Assembly (NCBI RefSeq): GCF_004761975.1
Contig: NZ_RQII01000020.1
Location: forward strand, 1-49,413
Length of the DNA stretch: 49,413 bases
Direction: 5' to 3'
Source: Planococcus koreensis
GTDB taxonomy: Bacteria > Bacillota > Bacilli > Bacillales_A > Planococcaceae
Below the pieces are notes generated by a model that saw nothing but the letters and a program-made list of their open reading frames with translations, did no database searches and had not been told where the DNA came from. This document shows positions 44,231 to 49,413 of this stretch, one piece after another. Made by a program: the position numbers and the translations under genes. Each line of letters opens with the position of its first letter. Within the stretch, counting starts at the first letter, position 1.

Positions 44231-44277
44231 AAATTAGGGACGCTTCGAGTAGCAGAAATGCGGGCTGGCGCTAATTT
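44231..44277 (+). promoter_or_regulatory. Possible structured leader of ispG
   Basis: AAATTAG (44231-44237) pairs perfectly with CTAATTT (44271-44277), enclosing 33 bases with small stems such as GCAgaaaTGC. A ribosome site (AAAGGAG) follows at about 44295. No riboswitch class is recognised; it may be a protein or ligand target or chance structure. Confidence 0.3.
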
Positions 44278-44308
44278 ACCGGCCTCCCAAAAAAGGAGAG
44301 AATTTTAG

Positions 44309-45430
44309 ATGAGTGAAATTATTCACCGTACAAAAACACGCCCCGTTAAAGTCGGAGACCTGACAATCGGTGGCAGCAATGAATTATTCATTCAAAGTAT
44401 GGCAACAACCAAAACCCACGACGTCGAAGCGACAGTCGCTGAAATCCTGCGTTTGGAAGAAGCGGGATGCCAGGTTGTCCGCGTCGCTTGCCCGGATGAG
44501 CGTGCAGCTTATTCAATCGGTGCAATCAAAGCACGCATCAACATCCCGCTTGTTGTTGACATCCATTTTGACTATAAATTGGCGTTGATCGCAATCGAAC
44601 AAGGCGCCGACAAAATCCGCATCAACCCGGGCAACATCGGCCGCCGTGAAAAAGTGGAAGCGGTCGTCAATGCATGTAAAGCAAAAGGCATCCCGATCCG
44701 AATCGGCGTCAATGCCGGTTCATTGGAGCGTAAAATCCTTGAAAAATATGGCTACCCAACGGCTGACGGCATGGTCGAAAGTGCGTTGCACCATATCAAA
44801 ATCCTTGAAGACCTGGACTTCCATGACATCATCGTGTCAATGAAAGCTTCAGATGTCAGTCTGGCAATCGAAGCTTACGAAAAAGCATCAAAAGCGTTCG
44901 ATTATCCCCTTCACCTCGGAATCACGGAATCCGGCACATTGTACTCAGGAACAATCAAAAGTGCTGCTGGCCTTGGCGCCTTGCTGGCAAAAGGCATCGG
45001 CAACACGCTCCGCATTTCTTTGAGCGCCGATCCGGTTGAAGAAGTGAAAGTGGCGCGCGAATTGCTGAAAGTGTTCGGCTTGTCATCAAACGCTGCAACA
45101 TTGATTTCATGCCCGACTTGCGGCCGCATCGAAATCGATTTGATCACGATCGCCAACGAAGTCGAAGAATACATCTCTCACATCAAAGCGCCGATCAAAG
45201 TGGCTGTTCTCGGCTGCGCGGTCAACGGACCGGGTGAAGCACGCGAAGCGGATATCGGCATTGCCGGTGCACGCGGCGAAGGCTTGCTGTTCATGAAAGG
45301 CAAAACCGTCCGCAAAGTGCCGGAGGAAACAATGGTCGAGGAATTGAAAGTGGAGATCGACAAAATCGCACAGGAATATTTCGACAAGCAGGCTGCTGAA
45401 AAAGAAGCCGCTGGAAAATTGGAAGTATAA
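44309..45430 (+). CDS. ispG: (E)-4-hydroxy-3-methylbut-2-enyl-diphosphate synthase
   Basis: Iron-sulfur enzyme of the MEP pathway that converts MEcPP to HMBPP. The 373-residue product has the N-terminal TIM barrel ([40 protein letters not shown] and RINPGNIG) and the C-terminal [4Fe-4S] domain with ligands in [13 protein letters not shown] and [20 protein letters not shown]. Two further MEP or prenyl genes, dxs and ispA, lie on the other side of the window. Ribosome site GGAG before ATG 44309. Confidence 0.97.
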   Translation: MSEIIHRTKTRPVKVGDLTIGGSNELFIQSMATTKTHDVEATVAEILRLEEAGCQVVRVACPDERAAYSIGAIKARINIPLVVDIHFDYKLALIAIEQGADKIRINPGNIGRREKVEAVVNACKAKGIPIRIGVNAGSLERKILEKYGYPTADGMVESALHHIKILEDLDFHDIIVSMKASDVSLAIEAYEKASKAFDYPLHLGITESGTLYSGTIKSAAGLGALLAKGIGNTLRISLSADPVEEVKVARELLKVFGLSSNAATLISCPTCGRIEIDLITIANEVEEYISHIKAPIKVAVLGCAVNGPGEAREADIGIAGARGEGLLFMKGKTVRKVPEETMVEELKVEIDKIAQEYFDKQAAEKEAAGKLEV

Positions 45431-45442
45431 GGTTGTGAAGCA

Positions 45443-46033
45443 ATGAGATACCGTTTCGGCATTGATATCGACGGCACTGTAACGTGCCCGACATCGCTGA
45501 TCCCGCACATCAATGAAGCGTTCAACAGCGAGTTGACGCTCGACGACATCAAGCAATACGATTTGACTGCAGCACTTCCCCACCTCCCGAGAGGCGAATT
45601 CTACGATTGGTTCCGCGGAGCCGAATCGACGATCTACGCTGCCTCTCCAGTGTCGGAAAACGCAAAGTCGATTTTGGACAGCTGGAAAGACCGCTACGAG
45701 TTGTATTACATCTCAGCGCGCGGCGAGAACGTCAAAGACATCACAGTCGACTGGTTCGCACAGCATGCGATCCATTACGACCACATCGAATTGATCGGTT
45801 CGCACAATAAAATCGCAACGGCGAAAAAGCATGCTGTCGACTTATTCTTTGAAGACAAGCACGACAATGCTGTCGAGATCTCCGAAGAGCTCGACATCCC
45901 GGTGATTTTATTCGACACTCCCTATAACCGGGAGCCGATTCCGAAAAACGTCATCCGTGTCTATAACTGGCTGGAAGCTCAGCAATGGGTGGAGAAAGAA
46001 TTCGCCATCGAAGGTAGTTTGCAGACGAAATAA
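45443..46033 (+). CDS. yqfW: HAD-type putative 5'-nucleotidase (YqfW)
   Basis: Member of the NT5C/YqfW HAD family of cytosolic nucleotidases. The 196 residues show the nucleophile motif FGIDIDGTVT (6-15), the second motif in YISARGENVKD (about 90) and the acidic DLFFEDKHDNA (about 130-140). It follows ispG by 12 bases and is probably co-transcribed. Substrate unknown. A terminator follows seven bases downstream. Confidence 0.85.
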   Translation: MRYRFGIDIDGTVTCPTSLIPHINEAFNSELTLDDIKQYDLTAALPHLPRGEFYDWFRGAESTIYAASPVSENAKSILDSWKDRYELYYISARGENVKDITVDWFAQHAIHYDHIELIGSHNKIATAKKHAVDLFFEDKHDNAVEISEELDIPVILFDTPYNREPIPKNVIRVYNWLEAQQWVEKEFAIEGSLQTK

Positions 46034-46039
46034 AGATTA

Positions 46040-46072
46040 AATGCCATCAGTTTGAGCGCTGATGGCATTTTT
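46040..46072 (+). terminator. Terminator after yqfW
   Basis: AATGCCATCAG, loop, CTGATGGCATTTTTG. Confidence 0.92.
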
Positions 46073-46100
46073 GCGTCTATATTGATCGATATGATAGGTT

Positions 46101-46300
46101 TATGTGCGTTCAGAATGTTCTATGCGCGCTCAGCGCGATTTATGCGCGTTCAGAAATTTTTATGAGCGTTCAGCGAGATTTACGCACGTTCAGAAATTTT
46201 TACGTGCGTTCAGCGAGATTTATGCGCGTTCAAAAAGTTTTACGCGCGTTCAGCGAGATTTACGCACGTTCAGAACTTTTTACGCGCCTTCAGTGAAAAT
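46101..46300. repeat. Alternating 20-bp repeat array (10 units)
   Basis: Ten units of exactly 20 bases, each starting TATGCGCGTTCAG or a close variant (TACGCACGTTCAG and others), followed by seven more bases. From unit 2 on, the seven-base tails alternate: CGAGATT type in units 2, 4, 6 and 8, AAATTTT type in units 3, 5, 7 and 9, giving a 40-base higher-order period. It lies between the yqfW and zur terminators, two converging genes. A 20-base period shifts frame each unit, so it is not coding. The rest of 46034-46373 holds only the two terminators. Confidence 0.88.
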
Positions 46301-46323
46301 TCTCAATCACATCACAGCACACA

Positions 46324-46352
46324 AAAGCCGGCTCATCCGTTGAGCCGGCTTT
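46324..46352 (-). terminator. Terminator after zur
   Basis: AAAGCCGGCTCA / TGAGCCGGCTTT perfect 12-bp stem, T run on the minus strand. It may act in both directions. Confidence 0.9.
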
Positions 46353-46373
46353 CCCCATGTTTTATTGAAATAA

Positions 46374-46784
46374 TTATTTGCACGCTGGACATTTGCCGTA
46401 GATTTCGAATTTATGGTTGGCGATTTCGTATGCCGGCAATGCCGCGCCGACCATTTCCATCGGACAGACGGGAATTTCTTTGATCTTGCCGCAGTCCATG
46501 CAGATAAAATGGTGGTGATGATGGTCGCTTTCGCATTGCATGCGGAAATGGCGTTCGCCGGACAATTCCGTTTCCTCGAGAATCCCTAAGCCGACGAATG
46601 TCGCCAAATTGCGGTAGACGGTGTCGAAGCTCATGCTCGGGTAATCTTTCTGCATGACGTCGAGCAGGTCGCGCGCCGTCAAGTAGCGGTCGTCCTGCGA
46701 GAAGAGTTCCAATATCTGCGTGCGTTTAGATGTTTCCTTGTAGCCGTTCTGTTTTAAGATGTCCCATGCTTTATCGATGTTCAT
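46374..46784 (-). CDS. zur: Zinc uptake regulator Zur (Fur family)
   Basis: Fur-family repressor; assigned to Zur by its location in the znuCB operon and a matching operator upstream. The 136 residues have a winged-helix domain (about 1-80, SMSFDTVYRNLATFVGLGIL) and a dimerisation domain with ESDHHHHHFICMDCGKIKEI and a second CxxC (GKCPACK at the end), giving the structural zinc site. Its ATG overlaps the znuB stop (ATGA). B. subtilis zur (yqfV) stands at the equivalent position between yqfW and nfo. Confidence 0.93.
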   Translation of the reverse strand: MNIDKAWDILKQNGYKETSKRTQILELFSQDDRYLTARDLLDVMQKDYPSMSFDTVYRNLATFVGLGILEETELSGERHFRMQCESDHHHHHFICMDCGKIKEIPVCPMEMVGAALPAYEIANHKFEIYGKCPACK

Positions 46785-47635
46785 GCGACTGCCCCCTTTT
46801 TCATTGACACTGAAAGCTTTTTGAAACCGATGACAAACAGCAGCAACATGATGGATGTAACGACGATTGTACCGCCGGGTGCCAGGTCGAAGTAAAATGC
46901 CGTGACAAGGCCGGCGATGACCGAAATTTCACCGAAGACGATCGACAGGATGATCGTCCCTTTAAAGCTTTTCGACAAGCGCATTGCCGTTGCAACCGGG
47001 ATTGTCATCAGCGACGACACCAAGAGGATGCCGACGATGCGCATGGAGCCCGCAATGACGAGCGCCGTGACGATCATGAAGAGGAAATGGATCCACTTCG
47101 CTGGCAGTCCCGAAGCTTTCGCGTATTCATCGTCAAATGACAAAACGAATAATTCCTTGAAGAAAATGCTGATAAACAAAAAGACGATGACGGCGATCCC
47201 TGCGACAATGCCGAGGTCTTCACGGCTGACAGCCGAGACGGAACCGAATAGGTAGCCGAACAAATCGCTGGAGAAGCCTTCAGCGAGCGAGATGAAAATC
47301 GCGCCGAAGCCGATGCCCGCTGATAGGATGATCGGAATCGCCAATTCTTCGTAATGCTTGTAGAGGCTCCGCAAGCGTTCGATCAGCACCGAACCGAATA
47401 CGGAAGCCGCAATTCCGAGGAATAAAGGATTCAACAGCGCAAACGCTGCAACGCTCTGGCTCAAGTACAAGCTGCCAGCGATGCCGGCAAGCGTCACATG
47501 GCTGAGGGCATCGGCAATGAGCGACAGCCGGCGCACGACGATAAAGACGCCGAGCAGCGGCGCAATGACGCCGATGATCAAACCGGCGGCAAAGGCGTTC
47601 TGCAGGAATTCATAGGAAAATATAGCGTCGATCAT
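46781..47635 (-). CDS. znuB: Zinc ABC transporter permease ZnuB
   Basis: Membrane subunit of a metal ABC-3 family importer. The 284 residues have about eight hydrophobic segments and the family motif APLLGVFIVVRRLSLIADAL near 26-46, followed by SHVTLAGIAGSLYL. ATG 47635 has GGAGGTG about 10 bases upstream, overlapping the znuC end. No substrate-binding protein (ZnuA) is encoded in the window, so it must be supplied elsewhere. Confidence 0.92.
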   Translation of the reverse strand: MIDAIFSYEFLQNAFAAGLIIGVIAPLLGVFIVVRRLSLIADALSHVTLAGIAGSLYLSQSVAAFALLNPLFLGIAASVFGSVLIERLRSLYKHYEELAIPIILSAGIGFGAIFISLAEGFSSDLFGYLFGSVSAVSREDLGIVAGIAVIVFLFISIFFKELFVLSFDDEYAKASGLPAKWIHFLFMIVTALVIAGSMRIVGILLVSSLMTIPVATAMRLSKSFKGTIILSIVFGEISVIAGLVTAFYFDLAPGGTIVVTSIMLLLFVIGFKKLSVSMKKGAVA

Positions 47636-47637
47636 GG

Positions 47638-48402
47638 TCAATGGGCACCTCCGGCGTGATGGATTTTCCGCACGGAATGGCCGTACCACGCTTTGCGCTT
47701 TTCATCGCTCATCGTATCCAGCTGATCTTTATAGCCATGGAAATGGATGGTCTGGTTCAAGCACGCGACATGGGTGATCTTATCGGTCACGGTGTCGACG
47801 TCATGCGTCACCAACACGAGCGTGATGTTTTTATCGCGGTTCAGCGATGCAAGCATATTGTAGAACGACTGGACGTTCTGATGGTCGATGCCCACTGTCG
47901 GTTCATCGAGAATCAGCACTTTCGGTTTGGCGACGAGCGCACGCGCAATAAAAATCCGCTGCTGCTGTCCGCCTGAAAGTTCGCTGATGCTGCGGTGGAT
48001 GAAGGCGTCCATGCCGACCGCTTCCAGCGCTTCTTTCACTTGTACCTTGTAATTTTTCGGCATCCGGTGGAACAAGCCGGACTTTTTCGCCAATCCGCCA
48101 GCTACCACTTCTTCAACGGTTGCCGGGAATCCGGAGTTGAACGAATTGGATTTTTGCGACACGTAGCCGATCCATTCACGGTGCTTGAAGTTTTTCGAGT
48201 CTGTCCCGAACAATTCGATTTTCCCTTTTGTCGGTTTGATCAAGCCCAGCATGATTTTCAATAAAGTCGATTTTCCGGAACCGTTCGGGCCGAGAATCGC
48301 CAGAAAATCCCCTTCTTCCACTTTCAATGAAATATTCTCCAACGCTTTTGTTTGTTCGTATTCAAAACTGATGTCTTGAATGTTGATTAATGGCGCGTTC
48401 AT
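47638..48402 (-). CDS. znuC: Zinc ABC transporter ATP-binding protein ZnuC
   Basis: ATPase of the zinc importer. The 254 residues show Walker A GPNGSGKST (38-46), Q-loop GYVSQKSNSF, signature [18 protein letters not shown], Walker B KVLILDEPTVGID and switch histidine LVTHDVDTVTD. The C-terminus is histidine-rich (HSVRKIHHAGGAH), which may contact metal. ATG 48402 has GAGG 7 bases upstream. First gene of znuC-znuB-zur, behind a Zur box. Confidence 0.93.
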   Translation of the reverse strand: MNAPLINIQDISFEYEQTKALENISLKVEEGDFLAILGPNGSGKSTLLKIMLGLIKPTKGKIELFGTDSKNFKHREWIGYVSQKSNSFNSGFPATVEEVVAGGLAKKSGLFHRMPKNYKVQVKEALEAVGMDAFIHRSISELSGGQQQRIFIARALVAKPKVLILDEPTVGIDHQNVQSFYNMLASLNRDKNITLVLVTHDVDTVTDKITHVACLNQTIHFHGYKDQLDTMSDEKRKAWYGHSVRKIHHAGGAH

Positions 48403-48419
48403 AACACTGCCTCTTTTCC

Positions 48420-48482
48420 AATTCATAATGATTACGATTTACATCATTAGAAAAGTATAAAACAAGCACAGACACTTGTAAA
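48420..48482 (-). promoter_or_regulatory. znuC promoter and Zur box
   Basis: Minus strand TTTACA (48482-48477), 17-base spacer, TATACT (48459-48454). Downstream, TAAATCGTAATCATTATGAA (from 48441) closely follows the Zur/Fur-type AAATCGTAATNATTACGATTT consensus, with mismatches only in the second half. Position next to the start site fits repression by Zur when zinc is plentiful. Confidence 0.8.
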
Positions 48483-48496
48483 CCAATAAAACTCAT

Positions 48497-48528
48497 AAAA
48501 AAAAGCCCACTCTTTACAGAGGGGCTTT
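48497..48528 (-). terminator. Terminator after nfo
   Basis: Minus strand AAAGCCCCTCT gtaaag AGTGGGCTTT then more T; its 5' arm lies in the last codons of nfo. Confidence 0.85.
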
Positions 48529-49407
48529 CAGTTCTTCGATGACGCCCGGCGTGAAAACGCCGTTTTTGAACATTTCGATTTCAAACGCATAAGGCGCTTT
48601 CTTGTTTTTCGCATCGATGCCGACGTACGGCGTTTCCAGGATCTTCGGCACGTGCATCAATTGCTTATGATGGACGATGCCGTGCAGCGCCTGGAAGCCG
48701 ATTTCGCCGAAGCCGATGTTTTCATGGCGGTCTTTGGCTGCTCCGCGGACGTTTTTGCTGTCGTTGATGTGCAGCACTTGCAAACGGTCGATGCCAACAA
48801 TGCGGTCGAATTCCGCAAGCACGCTGTCAAAGTTTTCATTGATGGCGTAGCCTGCATCATGCGTGTGGCATGTGTCAAAGCAAACCGACAAGCGTTCGTT
48901 ATGGGTCACGCCATTGATGATCGCTGCCAGCTCTTCAAAGCTGCGGCCGATTTCCGTACCTTTTCCAGCCATTGTTTCAAGTGCGATGTTCACCGGAAAA
49001 TCCTGTGACAGGACTTCGTTCAAGCCTTCGATGATTTTCGCAGTGCCCGCTTCAACGCCAGCGCCGACATGGGCACCGGGATGAAGCACGATTTGCTTGG
49101 CGCCGAGAGCTGCCGTGCGTTCGATTTCTTTTTGGAGAAATTCCACGCCCAGCTCAAAAGTTTCCGGTTTCACGGTATTGGCGATATTGATGATGTACGG
49201 TGCGTGGACGACGATGTTCGACAAATTATGCTGTGCCATATGCGCCTGCCCCGCTTCAATATTCAACTCTTCAATAGGCTTGCGGCGCGTGTTTTGCGGT
49301 GCGCCGGTGTAGACCATGAAAGTCGTTGCTCCGTATGAAAGGGCTTCTTCGCTTGCACCAAGCAGCATTTTTTTCCCGCTCATTGATACGTGTGATCCCA
49401 ATAACAT
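48514..49407 (-). CDS. nfo: Endonuclease IV (AP endonuclease)
   Basis: Zinc-dependent enzyme that cuts 5' of abasic sites in base excision repair. The 297 residues form a TIM barrel with the family signatures: [12 protein letters not shown] at the start, [12 protein letters not shown] (metal His near 68), [10 protein letters not shown] (His about 109), LETMAGKG (Glu about 145), [13 protein letters not shown] and [20 protein letters not shown]. All expected metal ligands are seen. The start codon is six bases from the window end, so the ribosome site is not visible. Confidence 0.95.
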   Translation of the reverse strand: MLLGSHVSMSGKKMLLGASEEALSYGATTFMVYTGAPQNTRRKPIEELNIEAGQAHMAQHNLSNIVVHAPYIINIANTVKPETFELGVEFLQKEIERTAALGAKQIVLHPGAHVGAGVEAGTAKIIEGLNEVLSQDFPVNIALETMAGKGTEIGRSFEELAAIINGVTHNERLSVCFDTCHTHDAGYAINENFDSVLAEFDRIVGIDRLQVLHINDSKNVRGAAKDRHENIGFGEIGFQALHGIVHHKQLMHVPKILETPYVGIDAKNKKAPYAFEIEMFKNGVFTPGVIEELKAPL

Positions 49408-49413
49408 GAAAAA

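Noticed and set aside
46102..46296. Open frame through the 20-bp array
   Set aside because: The frame exists because units lack stops; a 20-base period changes frame every unit and no ribosome site is present.
46101..46300. CRISPR array
   Set aside because: Repeats of 13 bases with 7-base tails that recur are far too short and tails are not unique; no cas genes nearby. The same applies to the 21-bp array.
46374..46784. Calling the Fur-family gene fur or perR
   Set aside because: Gene order, coupling to znuCB and the Zur-type operator favour Zur.

Overview
The window is chromosomal DNA from a low-GC Gram-positive bacterium of the Bacillales, most likely Planococcaceae and plausibly Planococcus. 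The basis is gene order, which follows the Bacillus subtilis spo0A to nfo segment almost gene for gene, combined with a class II ribonucleotide reductase, an intact spo0A, and absence of the sporulation genes that B. subtilis carries in the same intervals. The species call is inference.

Layout, mostly minus strand. 1-10 kb: spo0A, recN (frameshifted), argR, tlyA-dxs, ispA-xseB-xseA-folD-nusB. 10-15 kb: a mosaic repeat region, then the accB-accC-yqhY operon and the aroQ-pepQ-efp operon. 15-19 kb: class II reductase nrdJ with paired NrdR boxes, then lipM. 19-24 kb: yqhL on the plus strand, a 21-bp-period array, and the glycine cleavage operon gcvT-gcvPA-gcvPB behind a tandem glycine riboswitch. 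24-28.5 kb: the competence pilus operon comGA-GG with aroK at its end. 28.5-33.6 kb: a second mosaic repeat, yqgY, yqgX, yqgW, an LTA synthase, yqgQ, yqgN and rpmG. 33.7-38.2 kb: pstS-pstC-pstA-pstB-phoU behind a Pho box. 38.2-43.5 kb: pbpA, sodA, yqgC and an nptA-type Na/Pi transporter. 43.6-46 kb, plus strand: yqgB, ispG and yqfW. 46.1-46.3 kb: an alternating 20-bp array. 46.4-49.4 kb: the zinc operon znuC-znuB-zur and nfo.

The genes are core housekeeping: isoprenoid precursors (dxs, ispA, ispG), folate and one-carbon metabolism (folD, yqgN, glycine cleavage), fatty acid initiation (accBC), phosphate and zinc uptake, envelope synthesis (pbpA, ltaS), DNA repair (recN, nfo, xseAB) and competence. 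Regulation is readable in several places: an ARG box, NrdR boxes, glycine riboswitch, ComK-type boxes, Pho box and Zur box.

Most unusual are: (i) a one-base deletion in the recN Walker A motif; (ii) intact spo0A with spoIVB and the spoIIIA operon missing from their usual slots; (iii) two intergenic mosaic repeats in which conserved modules abut hairpins of unrelated stem sequence; (iv) two strictly periodic short-repeat arrays, both between converging genes; (v) the pseudopilin genes comGD and comGE, which have no ATG, GTG or TTG upstream of their signal peptides. No tRNA, rRNA, insertion sequence, prophage or CRISPR was recognised.
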